From NCBI GenBank assembly GCA_944323585.1, contig CALUTA010000010.1, positions 1-21,756 on the forward strand: a DNA stretch of 21,756 nucleotides, given 5' to 3'. Shown here in pieces: positions 14,393 to 21,756 of this stretch (the first letter of the stretch is position 1; every line of letters starts with the position of its first letter). A model generated the notes under the pieces. The model did not search any database and was not told where the DNA came from. It saw nothing but the letters and a program-made list of their open reading frames with translations. The DNA is from Candidatus Gastranaerophilales bacterium. GTDB lineage: Bacteria; Cyanobacteriota; Vampirovibrionia; Gastranaerophilales; Gastranaerophilaceae. Made by a program: the position numbers and the translations under genes.

Positions 14393-15523
14393 TCAGTTTT
14401 CTCTTTTTGCAATCGAAATCAATTTTTCGCAAATTTGCTCTGAGGCATCAAATTTTGCAAGCGACAGCGCATTTTTCTGAAGTTCGGATAATTTGTCGGG
14501 GTTTTGAATAAGTTCTGATAGAATTTCATACAAGCTGCCGGCATTCACGTCATCATCTTCAAGATATATTGAGGCACCTTGTTCTTCCATATATCTTGCA
14601 TTTTTGCGCTGATGGTCTGCCGCAGCATGAGGATACGGAACAAGAATAGAGGCAATACCTGACGCAGACAATTCTGACAAACTTAAAGAACCTGACCTTG
14701 AAACCGCAATATCCGAAGCTTTCAAAACAGTCACCATATCTTCAAAATACGGTCTTACAATCAGATTTGCATCACTCTCGTATTCAGGATAAACTTTTAT
14801 CAACTGCTCTATTACCCTTTCAAAATTCTTTTTTCCGGTCTGGAATATGATTTGAATGTCAAATTCTTTTGACAGTTTTGCAAGAATATCCACAGCGGCA
14901 TCATTAATTGTACGTGCCCCTTGAGAGCCGCCCATTACGCAAATCGTCGTCTTATTTTTCAATCCTAGAGCCTCACGGGCATCAGTCTTTGTCAAAATTT
15001 TAAAGTTTTTTCTGATAGGGTTGCCCGTAATTAAACAATTTTTGTTATTTATTTCCGCTTTTGCGCATTCAAAAGCAAGCGACACAGCAGAAGCCCACGG
15101 CGCAAGTTTTCTTGTCACAAGCCCTGGTTTTGCATCACAATCATGCATCATATAAGGAACTTTTAAAATTTTTGCCGCAATAAGAGCCGGTGCCGATACG
15201 TACCCGCCTGTTCCGAACACTGAGTCAGGTTTATATTTCAAAATATAAAAGCAGCTTTTCATTATTGCAAAAGAAAGTTCAACACACCATTTTACAAGCC
15301 CCAAACCCGCACGCCTCGGCATTCCATGAACTTTTACTGGCAAAAATTTAAAACCTTTTTGATTTACAATCTCATACTCCAGATTGTCAGGATTTCCGAT
15401 ATAGTAAATATTTTCGCCTTTCTCGCAAAGTTCATCCGCAATTGCTACAGCAGGATAAATATGCCCGCCCGTGCCGCCGCCGGTTATAAAAAAGGTGTAT
15501 TGTTTATCTTCTTGCAATCTCAT
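14393..15523 (-). CDS. murG: UDP-GlcNAc:lipid I N-acetylglucosaminyltransferase
   Basis: MurG (376 residues) adds GlcNAc to lipid I to form lipid II at the inner face of the membrane. Visible motifs are GGGTGGHIYPA (15-25), 'FGTGGYVSAPALIAAK', ITGNPIRK, 'MGGSQGARTIN' and the C-terminal nucleotide-sugar site 'SRSGSLSLSELSASG' then PYPHAAADHQRKNA. The usual RAGA.T..E segment is SRSGSLSLSE here. The start overlaps the ftsW 3' end by 20 bases. AGGAA lies upstream of the ATG, inside ftsW. This order (ftsW-murG) is the classical dcw order. Confidence 0.97.
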   Translation of the reverse strand: MRLQEDKQYTFFITGGGTGGHIYPAVAIADELCEKGENIYYIGNPDNLEYEIVNQKGFKFLPVKVHGMPRRAGLGLVKWCVELSFAIMKSCFYILKYKPDSVFGTGGYVSAPALIAAKILKVPYMMHDCDAKPGLVTRKLAPWASAVSLAFECAKAEINNKNCLITGNPIRKNFKILTKTDAREALGLKNKTTICVMGGSQGARTINDAAVDILAKLSKEFDIQIIFQTGKKNFERVIEQLIKVYPEYESDANLIVRPYFEDMVTVLKASDIAVSRSGSLSLSELSASGIASILVPYPHAAADHQRKNARYMEEQGASIYLEDDDVNAGSLYEILSELIQNPDKLSELQKNALSLAKFDASEQICEKLISIAKREN

Positions 15524-16709
15524 CTTCCTGATTCCTTATTTTTTTAATTCGTTTTTTAGATATATTCAGCAAAATTCCGACCATCCACAGTGACACAATC
15601 AGAGAAGACCCGCCGTAACTGATAAACGGAAGCGGAACACCTGTTGTAGGCAGGAATGAACTTGCAACGCTTATATTCAAAAAAGCCTGAAAACCTATTG
15701 CAAAAGTAATTCCGACAGCAAGAAGCCTGCCGTACATATCAGGACAGCGAGAAGCAATTATAAAACCTCTGTGTACAAGCGTCCAGAAAAGCCCGATAAC
15801 AAGTACACACCCGATAAACCCGAGTTCTTCTGCAAGAATTGCGAATATAAAGTCCGTATGACACTCCGGCAGATAAGCGAGTTTTTGAATTGATCCGCCG
15901 TATCCTACCCCGTTAAACCCTCCAGATGCAAACGCTATCAAGGATTGAATTATGTTATATCCTGCCCCCTGCGGGTCGCTTTCCGGATGACGCCAGATTC
16001 TTAAACGCTGAAGCTGATAAGGTTTGATAATTGTAGTAAGTGCCAGCACAATTGTCGTAACTCCAGCAGCCAGACAACTGAAAAACAACTTTAAAGATCC
16101 GCCCCCGCACAAAAACATTACAACACAAACCGACAGAAGCAGAATTACCATACTCAAATTCGGCTGCATAAAGATAAATGCCAGCATTACAAGTATCGGA
16201 ATAAAATATTTAAACCACTTTGTTTCGTCAAAAAGATTCGGATTGTCCTTGAAAGCTGATGCCATAAGAAGAACAACAGCAGGTTTTGCAAATTCGGACG
16301 GCTGAAGCTGAAAGCCCAAAATATTAATCCATCTTTTTGCACCGTTCACCGTAACACCTAAAGGTGTAAAATCAACAAGCATCAATGCGATTATAATCCC
16401 CGCCGCAAGAAGAGTATTCCACGAGGCAAGTTTTTTGTAATCATAGTTTGTAAAAAACTTCAAACCTATAAATCCGACAATAAAACAAATTATCTGTTTT
16501 ATTAAAAATTGCGCAGGATTTACCCCCTCATCAAGACACTTCGGCGCCGAGGCGGAAAATATCATCATAAATCCTATCATAACAAGAAAAGTCACGACAA
16601 CCAGAAGTGTCTTATCAGGTGATGATATAATAACACTTTGAATTTGCGAACGATTATTTCTTAACCTGTCCCTGTCGTAATTTCCTCTGTCATAATCTCG
16701 ATAAGACAT
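15504..16709 (-). CDS. ftsW: Septal peptidoglycan glycosyltransferase (SEDS family)
   Basis: FtsW (401 residues) is a multi-span SEDS protein that polymerises lipid II at the division septum with its partner class B PBP. SEDS marks: 'PSEFAKPAVVLL', 'QPNLSMVILL', 'GAGYNIIQSLIAFASGG', the 'GYGGSIQKLAYLPECHTDFIF' region (split across two blocks), and PLPFISYGGSSLIVSL near the C-terminus. A 40-residue Arg/Asp/Tyr-rich cytoplasmic tail (RDYDRGNYDRDRLRNN) precedes the first span. I chose the ATG at 16709, which overlaps the murD 3' end by 20 bases; the longer frame to 16790 would lie inside murD. The AAAGG there is 12 bases from the ATG, rather far. Position between murD and murG favours FtsW over RodA. 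Confidence 0.94.
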   Translation of the reverse strand: MSYRDYDRGNYDRDRLRNNRSQIQSVIISSPDKTLLVVVTFLVMIGFMMIFSASAPKCLDEGVNPAQFLIKQIICFIVGFIGLKFFTNYDYKKLASWNTLLAAGIIIALMLVDFTPLGVTVNGAKRWINILGFQLQPSEFAKPAVVLLMASAFKDNPNLFDETKWFKYFIPILVMLAFIFMQPNLSMVILLLSVCVVMFLCGGGSLKLFFSCLAAGVTTIVLALTTIIKPYQLQRLRIWRHPESDPQGAGYNIIQSLIAFASGGFNGVGYGGSIQKLAYLPECHTDFIFAILAEELGFIGCVLVIGLFWTLVHRGFIIASRCPDMYGRLLAVGITFAIGFQAFLNISVASSFLPTTGVPLPFISYGGSSLIVSLWMVGILLNISKKRIKKIRNQEDEIARR

Positions 16710-18039
16710 AATCTTTAAAGACCTTTCCTCTCTCCTCGTATCCGCTGAACATATCAAAACTTGCGCACGCCGGCGAAAGCAGCACCACATCCGGATTTAA
16801 TTCTATTGCTTTATCCACTGCGCTTTCAAGAGAATTTTCTCTTATTATATTATCGAATCCGTCTGATTTTAAGTTTTCCTCAAATCTGTCCGCTGCTTCT
16901 CCTATCAGAATAACTGTCTTAATATGCTTTTTGCAGGCCTCGTCAAACTCTTTCAAGTCCGTATTTTTGTCCCGCCCGCCTGCGATTAAGGCAACGTTTT
17001 GATTGCTAAATGACCTGATTGCAACAAGCGAAGCCTCCGGATTTGTGGCTTTTGAATCATTATAAAATACAATTCCGTTTTTTTGGGCAAATTTTTCAAG
17101 CCTGTGCTCCGGAACCTTGAATGTCATTATTGCTTCTTTTATGTGCTCATTTGAAATTCCTTCAAGTTTTGCGGCAATTACGGCGCACATAAGATTTTGA
17201 TAATTGTGTTCTCCGATTAGCGGACAATCTTTCAAATCAATTATATGCTCTTCATGCCCGTTTCTTTTGAAATACACGGCATCATTTTTCTCATAACAGC
17301 AGTTGTCGCCTATTTCACCCGCAAACATAAACACGGTGCCCCCGCATTTTTTTGAAAATTCAAGAAGTTTTTCATCCTTTGCATTCAGAACCGAAAATGC
17401 CGGCTCCTGCGGTGACTTAAAGATTTTAGCTTTTGCATTGAAATAATTTTCAAGGCTGCCATGCCAGTTTATATGGTCGGGTGTAAAATTCGTCCATACG
17501 GAAATTTGCGGCTGAAAACCGTTGCTGTATTCAAGCTGGAAAGAACTTACCTCACACACAAAAATTTCCACATCTCCGTCAAGCAAATCGCACGGTGGAA
17601 CCCCGTAGTTTCCGCAAGGATATGCCTTAAACTCCGTACTCAAAATGTGTGCTGTCAAAGCCGTAGTCGTTGTTTTGCCATTGGTTCCGGTAATTGCGAC
17701 AAAAGGCATCTGAGTTTGTGAATACGCAAGTTCAATTTCCGAGATAACAGCGATTTTTTCATCTTTCAGACGCTGCATAATCTCTGATTCAGGAGGAATT
17801 CCCGGGCTTGTGACTGCAATGTAAGAATCTTTTATAAATTCGTCCGAGTGTCCGCCCATCTCAACTTTAATTCCCATAGCCTCCAGATCAGCTATGGTTT
17901 TATCGTCATCTTCTTTTCGTTCTCTGCTTTCGGTTATAAAAACATCCGCTCCGTGTTTATTCAAATACTTTGCGGCTGAAATACCGCTCTTTGACAGGCC
18001 CAATACAAGAACTTTTTTATCAAACCAGCTTGATTTCAT
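16690..18039 (-). CDS. murD: UDP-N-acetylmuramoyl-L-alanine--D-glutamate ligase
   Basis: MurD (449 residues) joins D-glutamate to UDP-MurNAc-L-alanine with ATP in the cytoplasm. Seen: an N-terminal Rossmann UDP-binding domain (VLVLGLSKSGISAAKYL), SPGIPP, P-loop GTNGKTTTT (118-126), 'EVSSFQLE', 'NFTPDHINWHG', 'EHRLEKFAQKNGI', FYNDSKATNPEA and 'ALIAGGRDKNTD', all standard MurD blocks. The ATG at 18039 follows the mraY stop by 2 bases and yields the normal family N-terminus; the AAAGGA upstream lies within the mraY end, about 11 bases away. It works before MurE, whose gene is not in this window. Confidence 0.97.
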   Translation of the reverse strand: MKSSWFDKKVLVLGLSKSGISAAKYLNKHGADVFITESRERKEDDDKTIADLEAMGIKVEMGGHSDEFIKDSYIAVTSPGIPPESEIMQRLKDEKIAVISEIELAYSQTQMPFVAITGTNGKTTTTALTAHILSTEFKAYPCGNYGVPPCDLLDGDVEIFVCEVSSFQLEYSNGFQPQISVWTNFTPDHINWHGSLENYFNAKAKIFKSPQEPAFSVLNAKDEKLLEFSKKCGGTVFMFAGEIGDNCCYEKNDAVYFKRNGHEEHIIDLKDCPLIGEHNYQNLMCAVIAAKLEGISNEHIKEAIMTFKVPEHRLEKFAQKNGIVFYNDSKATNPEASLVAIRSFSNQNVALIAGGRDKNTDLKEFDEACKKHIKTVILIGEAADRFEENLKSDGFDNIIRENSLESAVDKAIELNPDVVLLSPACASFDMFSGYEERGKVFKDYVLSRL

Positions 18040-18041
18040 AA

Positions 18042-19022
18042 TTAGAACAATCCTTTCTGTGTCAAATAAAACAACCATAATGCAAAAGCGTTAAACAAGG
18101 CCGACACAAGCGCAAAAGTAATAACAATTCTTTTTTCGCTCCATCCGCAAAGTTCAAAATGATGATGAATAGGCGACATCTTAAAAATTCTTTTGCCGGT
18201 TGTCTTGAAGCTGATAACCTGCAAAATTACAGACAAAGTTTCTATAACAAAAATTCCGCCGATAAAAATAAGAAGGAATTCAAATTTGCCGATTACGGCA
18301 AGAGTACCCAAAAGCCCGCCGATAGCAAGCGATCCCGTATCTCCCATAAAGACTTCTGCTTTCGGTTTGTTGTACTTCAAAAATCCGAACAATGCCCCTG
18401 CAACAGAAGCTGCAATAATACCGGCGCCGGGATGTCCGTTCAAAAGTAAAATTAATGCACATGCAATAAACGCAAACACACCGGTTGATGAAGCAAGCCC
18501 GTCAAGCCCGTCTGTCAGGTTGTAAGCATTTGAGGCTCCCGTAATCACAAACACTGACAAAACAGGATAAAGCCATCTTAAATCAAAAGACAGACTTCCG
18601 ATTGAAAAATAAGTGCCGTCCGGATTTGTCATCATTACAAAAGCCGTCGGCAAAAGTGCAATTGCAATTTGACGAAGAAGCTTTCCTCTTGCACTCAATC
18701 CGTCATTATGTTTTCCTTTGAGTTTAAGGAAATCATCCTGAAACCCTGCAAAAGCATAGAATAAGAAGGTTATTAATACAATAAAAACTTCTTCGGAAAA
18801 TCTTTGTGCAAGCAATAGGGCAATAATTGATGCCATAACAGCCGCAATTATTATAAATACACCGCCCGTCGTCGGAGTGCCTTCTTTTTTTTGATGTGCT
18901 TCAGGTGCAACATCTTTGACATACTGTCCTATCATTTTCTTCTTCAAAAATGAAATATACGGAACTCCAAATAAAAGGCATAATATCATTCCGAGTAAAA
19001 ATGCCACTGTTATCATTATCAT
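18042..19022 (-). CDS. mraY: Phospho-N-acetylmuramoyl-pentapeptide transferase
   Basis: MraY (326 residues) is a polytopic inner-membrane enzyme that attaches phospho-MurNAc-pentapeptide to undecaprenyl phosphate, making lipid I. Key blocks are 'HQKKEGTPTTGGV' near the N-terminus, the DD pair in GFQDDFLK, NLTDGLDGLASS, 'FMGDTGSLAIGGLLG' and MSPIHHHFELCGWSE with its HHH motif. The start ATG overlaps the murF stop (ATGA) with GGGAG upstream inside murF, which indicates translational coupling. Length fits the 320-360 range of the family. Confidence 0.97.
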   Translation of the reverse strand: MIMITVAFLLGMILCLLFGVPYISFLKKKMIGQYVKDVAPEAHQKKEGTPTTGGVFIIIAAVMASIIALLLAQRFSEEVFIVLITFLFYAFAGFQDDFLKLKGKHNDGLSARGKLLRQIAIALLPTAFVMMTNPDGTYFSIGSLSFDLRWLYPVLSVFVITGASNAYNLTDGLDGLASSTGVFAFIACALILLLNGHPGAGIIAASVAGALFGFLKYNKPKAEVFMGDTGSLAIGGLLGTLAVIGKFEFLLIFIGGIFVIETLSVILQVISFKTTGKRIFKMSPIHHHFELCGWSEKRIVITFALVSALFNAFALWLFYLTQKGLF

Positions 19023-20380
19023 GACTTGCTGTTCTCCCTCAAATATTCAATTATTTCTTCAAATTTCATTGCTCTTGATGCCTTCAAAAATATTGTACAT
19101 CCTGCATCAATGTTATCAAGAATGCAGCGTGCAGCATCCTGATTATTTTCAAAATTCTTTACAAAAAATCCGTTTTCAGTAAGAGGTTCCCCGATTTTTT
19201 CGGCAAGCTTCCCGACTGTCAGAAAAATAACTTTCTTACCTTTTGCCGACGGATTATTTTTTATGTCGTTTGCAATAAACTTTCCGACTTCCAAATGTAT
19301 TTCAGCTTCCTGCTCACCGAGTTCGCCCATATTGCCAAGAACAACAACCGGATCGTCATACAGGTTAATAAAAGTTGTGACAGATGCCTTCATTGACTCA
19401 GGATTAGCGTTGTAGCTGTCGTTTATAACGCTGAAACCTCCGATTTTTTCAGCCTCCCAGCGTTTTTCAATCGGATGATAAGCCAATAAACCCGCTTTAA
19501 CTTCACCGTAAGTCATTCCGAGTTTGTATCCGACTTCGATTGCAGACAAAGAGTTTTCTATGTTGTAAGAACCCTCAACATTAAGTTCGTATTCTTTGCC
19601 TTTGTAAGAATATTTTGAATACCCCTGTCTTTGTTCAAGAATTTTGACATCCTTAATTGAAAACCATATTTTTTCGCCTTTGTAATCTTCCGTAAACCTG
19701 TGCAGACGAGGATTTTCATTAGCAATTAAGGCTCCTTGAGGTTTTAAATATTTAACGATTTCGGATTTTGCTTTTGCAATATTATCAAGACTTCCGAGCC
19801 TTCCAAGATGCGCAGATCCGGCATTTGTAATAATTGCGAAATCAGGTTCGGAATATTTTGAGAGAAGTTCAATTTCTCCCAAACCTCTCATCCCCATTTC
19901 AACTATCAAAGCCTCTGTATCAGAATTCATCCCGAGAATAGTCTGACAAAGCCCGATTTCATTGTTATGGTTGGAAAAGGTTTTTTGAGTTTTGAATTTT
20001 TGGCTCAAAACAGCATAAACCATTTCTTTTGTTGTGGTTTTGCCCGAACTTCCTGTGATAGCTACGGTAATTGGATTATATTTGCGTCTTGAATACAGCG
20101 CAAGCAACAAATAAGCCGTCAGCGTATTTTCAATCTTGAAAACGACTTTTGCACCGTCAAAAACTTTATCAGAAGTAGTGAAATATCCGGCAGCCCCGAT
20201 TTCAAGCGCCTGTTGTATAAAATTTTCGCCGTCAAAGGTAGCGCCTTTCAGCGGAAGGTAAATTTCGCCCTCTTTTATTGTTCGGGTATCCGTTGAAATG
20301 CCGAAACTAATTTCATCACCGGTACTTTTTAAAACTTCAGCCCCGCAGGCCTCTGCGATTTCTTTCTCATTAAACTTCAT
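19019..20380 (-). CDS. murF: UDP-MurNAc-tripeptide--D-alanyl-D-alanine ligase
   Basis: MurF (453 residues) adds D-Ala-D-Ala to UDP-MurNAc-tripeptide, finishing the soluble precursor. Evidence: 'GISTDTRTIKEGEIYLPLKG' N-terminal uridine-binding block, P-loop ITGSSGKTTTKE (108-119), 'SNHNNEIGLCQTIL', 'EMGMRGLGEIELLS', NAGSAHLGRLGS, 'EKRWEAEKIGGFSVINDSYN', NANPESMKAS and GNMGELGEQE, all typical of MurF. It is the first gene of the minus-strand cluster and is divergent from rplU. The ribosome binding site is weak (AGAAT) and no clear promoter was found in the 180-base divergent gap. Confidence 0.97.
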   Translation of the reverse strand: MKFNEKEIAEACGAEVLKSTGDEISFGISTDTRTIKEGEIYLPLKGATFDGENFIQQALEIGAAGYFTTSDKVFDGAKVVFKIENTLTAYLLLALYSRRKYNPITVAITGSSGKTTTKEMVYAVLSQKFKTQKTFSNHNNEIGLCQTILGMNSDTEALIVEMGMRGLGEIELLSKYSEPDFAIITNAGSAHLGRLGSLDNIAKAKSEIVKYLKPQGALIANENPRLHRFTEDYKGEKIWFSIKDVKILEQRQGYSKYSYKGKEYELNVEGSYNIENSLSAIEVGYKLGMTYGEVKAGLLAYHPIEKRWEAEKIGGFSVINDSYNANPESMKASVTTFINLYDDPVVVLGNMGELGEQEAEIHLEVGKFIANDIKNNPSAKGKKVIFLTVGKLAEKIGEPLTENGFFVKNFENNQDAARCILDNIDAGCTIFLKASRAMKFEEIIEYLRENSKS

Positions 20381-20439
20381 ATTCTAATTTTACTTCAAAC
20401 AAAATAATAGATGAAAAAGTTAATAAATATTAATACTGC

Positions 20440-20468
20440 TTGACATCAGGGTTTGAGTATCTGATAAT
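20440..20468 (+). promoter_or_regulatory. Promoter for rplU-rpmA
   Basis: A perfect TTGACA (20440-20445), a 17-base spacer and GATAAT (20463-20468) form a strong sigma-70 promoter. It predicts a leader of about 85 bases before the rplU ATG, longer than at other genes in this window. Confidence 0.75.
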
Positions 20469-20560
20469 AATTGTACGTGTATTACAGGTAAATCGTTGAC
20501 AAAATCCCCGAAAGCTTGTGCTGTAAGGGTTACGAAACCTCAATTAGAAAGGACAAACAA

Positions 20561-20920
20561 ATGTACGCAATTGTAGAAACAGGCGGAAAACAGTATCAAG
20601 TCGAAGAAGGCCGCTACGTTGATATCGAACTTCTTAATCAGGAAGCTGATTCAAAAGTAGTTTTCGACAACATCGTTATGATAGTTAACGGCAAAAAATC
20701 AAAAGTAGGCCAGCCTTACGTTGCAGGCGCTTCTGTAGAAGGCACTGTTGTTAAAGAAGACAAAGCTAAAAAAATCATTGTTTTCAAACAAAGACCCAAA
20801 AAAGGCTATAGAAAAAAACAAGGCCACAGACAGGGATTCACAAGAGTTATGATTAACAAAATCAGAACTTCTGCCCAGAAAAAATCTGCTGACACTGTTG
20901 AAACAACAGAAGAAGCATAA
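20561..20920 (+). CDS. rplU: Large ribosomal subunit protein L21
   Basis: L21 (119 residues) binds 23S rRNA in the 50S subunit. The start MYAIVETGGKQYQVEEG is the family signature, and KGYRKKQGHRQ.FT (about 85-97) matches the conserved C-terminal RNA-binding motif. A 15-residue tail rich in Lys, Thr and Glu extends beyond the core. AAAGGA at 20548-20553 is 7 bases from the ATG at 20561; the in-frame ATG-less extension upstream to 20516 is not family-like. It precedes rpmA as in most bacteria, without the ysxB-type gene placed between them in Firmicutes. Confidence 0.97.
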   Translation: MYAIVETGGKQYQVEEGRYVDIELLNQEADSKVVFDNIVMIVNGKKSKVGQPYVAGASVEGTVVKEDKAKKIIVFKQRPKKGYRKKQGHRQGFTRVMINKIRTSAQKKSADTVETTEEA

Positions 20921-20930
20921 CAAAATTAAA

Positions 20931-20963
20931 GCACCTCAAGGTGCAAATTCCGGATAAAACCGG
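20931..20963 (+). other. Two short hairpins in the rplU-rpmA spacer
   Basis: GCACC-TCAA-GGTGC (20931-20944) is followed by CCGG-ATAAAA-CCGG (20950-20963). Neither has a T-run, so termination is unlikely. They may be processing or stability elements between the two ribosomal genes, or chance. Confidence 0.35.
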
Positions 20964-21029
20964 TCAAGTGATACAAACAATCGTACAAAAGGCATTACTG
21001 AGTACGAAATTAATAGGAGAATATAAGTC

Positions 21030-21284
21030 ATGGCACATAAAAAAGGTATGGGTTCTACCCGTAACGGACGAGATTCAGAAGCGAAGCGACTCGGCGTTAA
21101 GAAATTCGGCGGAGAAACTGTTAAAGCCGGAAACATTCTTGTTCGCCAGCGCGGAACTAAAATTCACCCCGGCAACAATGTAGGTATCGGTTCAGATGAC
21201 ACTTTGTTTGCATTGATTGACGGACAGGTGAAATTTGAAGCACACAGACGTGACAGAAAACAAGTCAGCGTCTATGCTGTGTAG
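21030..21284 (+). CDS. rpmA: Large ribosomal subunit protein L27
   Basis: L27 (84 residues) reaches the peptidyl transferase centre with its N-terminus. MAHKKGMGSTRNGRDSEAKR is the standard start, followed by LGVKKFGGE, GNILVRQRGTKIHPG and VGIG.DDTLFAL. The N-terminus begins directly with the mature-type MAHKKG, so there is no Firmicutes-type cleavable extension. AGGAG lies about 10 bases upstream. The 109-base spacer after rplU contains two short hairpins; the pair is probably one transcript. Confidence 0.98.
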   Translation: MAHKKGMGSTRNGRDSEAKRLGVKKFGGETVKAGNILVRQRGTKIHPGNNVGIGSDDTLFALIDGQVKFEAHRRDRKQVSVYAV

Positions 21285-21290
21285 AATTAA

Positions 21291-21319
21291 ATAAATAATT
21301 AAAATTATTAATTATTTAT
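21291..21319. repeat. AT-only perfect 12-bp inverted repeat
   Basis: ATAAATAATTAA (21291-21302) and its exact reverse complement (21308-21319) flank a 5-base loop, starting 6 bases after the rpmA stop. It contains no G or C. It would fold as an RNA hairpin at the rpmA 3' end, ahead of the GC-containing terminator. Confidence 0.6.
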
Positions 21320-21345
21320 AACGTGGAACGATAATGAGATTTATA

Positions 21346-21380
21346 GCTCCTGACGGTATTTTAACCTAAGGAGCCTTTTT
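21346..21380 (+). terminator. Rho-independent terminator after rpmA
   Basis: GCTCCT (21346-21351) pairs with AGGAGC (21369-21374), with a possible inner GGT/ACC pairing, and is followed by CTTTTT to 21380. It closes the rplU-rpmA transcript. Confidence 0.65.
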
Positions 21381-21558
21381 ATTGCTCATTCTGCCATACA
21401 AAATTGTACATGACAAACATTAAACAATTTCTTTAGAGCCCAATTTACATGAATTGAACCAATTGTTAAACATTGTAAACATTACATAAAAAATTTTTAA
21501 AGTTTTTGATTCTCTTTGTCGATAACAAAAATGTAATCAGACAATTGGAGATAAACAA

Positions 21559-21714
21559 ATGCTTAAAAAGATAGTAAAACCTGCGTGTAATGTTAGCGGC
21601 AGTGTTGAATATATATTAAGAGGAGCGAGAAAACGCCGTTCTATGGCGGTGGCTAATGCCAGAAACATCAATATGGAATCAGGCATAAGGCCGAAACTTG
21701 CTGTTGTTAAGTAA
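21559..21714 (+). CDS. Small basic protein of unknown function
   Basis: This 51-residue frame begins MLKKIVKPACNVSGSVEYI and continues LRGARKRRSMAVANAR, ending in KLAVVK. GGAG at 21547-21550 is 8 bases upstream of the ATG, the best support that it is translated. It is rich in Lys and Arg (13 of 51) with a single Cys, has no signal peptide or membrane span, and could bind nucleic acid or an acidic surface. I do not recognise the family. It follows the rpmA terminator and a 178-base AT-rich stretch, so it should have its own promoter, though none is clear. The frame stays open from the stop to the window end (a GTG at 21715, a TTG at 21721), which could be the start of another gene. Confidence 0.55.
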   Translation: MLKKIVKPACNVSGSVEYILRGARKRRSMAVANARNINMESGIRPKLAVVK

Positions 21715-21756
21715 GTGTGTTTGCAGCAAGATTTAAAGAAGTTGAGAGCTAAAAAG

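Noticed and set aside
20496..20501. Second TTGACA before rplU
   Set aside because: No -10-like hexamer at 16-18 bases; the upstream TTGACA/GATAAT pair is far better.
1..21756. CRISPR array, tRNA/rRNA, insertion sequence, prophage or toxin-antitoxin pair
   Set aside because: No spaced direct repeats, cloverleaf-like arms, transposase motifs, flanking inverted repeats or phage genes were seen in any intergenic region.

Overview
The window is an AT-rich bacterial chromosome segment with short intergenic gaps and genetic code 11. Its gene content points to an uncultured, non-photosynthetic relative of the cyanobacteria, most likely Gastranaerophilales/Vampirovibrionia (Melainabacteria). The signs are: a DUF561/Ycf23-type protein (otherwise a cyanobacterial and plastid family), an MlaE/Ycf63-type permease, a prepilin with the 'FTLSEVLITLG..G.VAAMTLP' leader common in that group, and the start of a small protein beginning MGLSASQARLLSIT, which I recall as recurrent in that lineage. 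The lineage call is inference from recalled families; no search was run.

Region 1 (1-6308), signalling and type IV pilus-like genes. A partial minus-strand gene leaves the left edge. Then come a hybrid-looking sensor kinase (240-1955) and two minus-strand paralogs of an unrecognised family (1942-2724, 2800-3678). A two-gene unit follows from a clear extended -10 promoter: a stand-alone receiver protein (3832-4203), translationally coupled to a strongly degenerate PilB/GspE-like ATPase (4203-5591). A prepilin (5595-6308) converges on it. The ATPase keeps a Walker A lysine and an MshEN-like N-terminal domain but has lost the Asp box, arginine and His-box residues, so it may be a regulatory pseudo-ATPase.

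Region 2 (6407-13203), mixed genes. An orphan MlaE-family permease and ilvE are separated by a good terminator. Next are a surface-type protein with five 18-residue repeats, an HtrA-like trypsin-family protease without PDZ, the Ycf23-like gene under a near-consensus promoter, and a GT2 glycosyltransferase fused to a cysteine-rich C-terminal domain.

Region 3 (13181-20380), a minus-strand cell wall/division cluster transcribed murF-mraY-murD-ftsW-murG-folC. Most junctions overlap or nearly touch. It makes lipid II from UDP-MurNAc-tripeptide onward and supplies the septal glycan polymerase. murE, murC/B, ddl and ftsQAZ are absent here.

Region 4 (20381-21756). Divergent from murF, rplU and rpmA (ribosomal L21 and L27) follow a TTGACA-17-GATAAT promoter and end at a terminator. 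A short basic 51-residue gene of unknown role with a good ribosome binding site lies at the right edge. No RNA genes, CRISPR arrays, insertion sequences or prophage genes were seen, and no gene-free stretch exceeds 300 bases; the longest, 21285-21558, holds an AT-only inverted repeat, a terminator and short repeated motifs.
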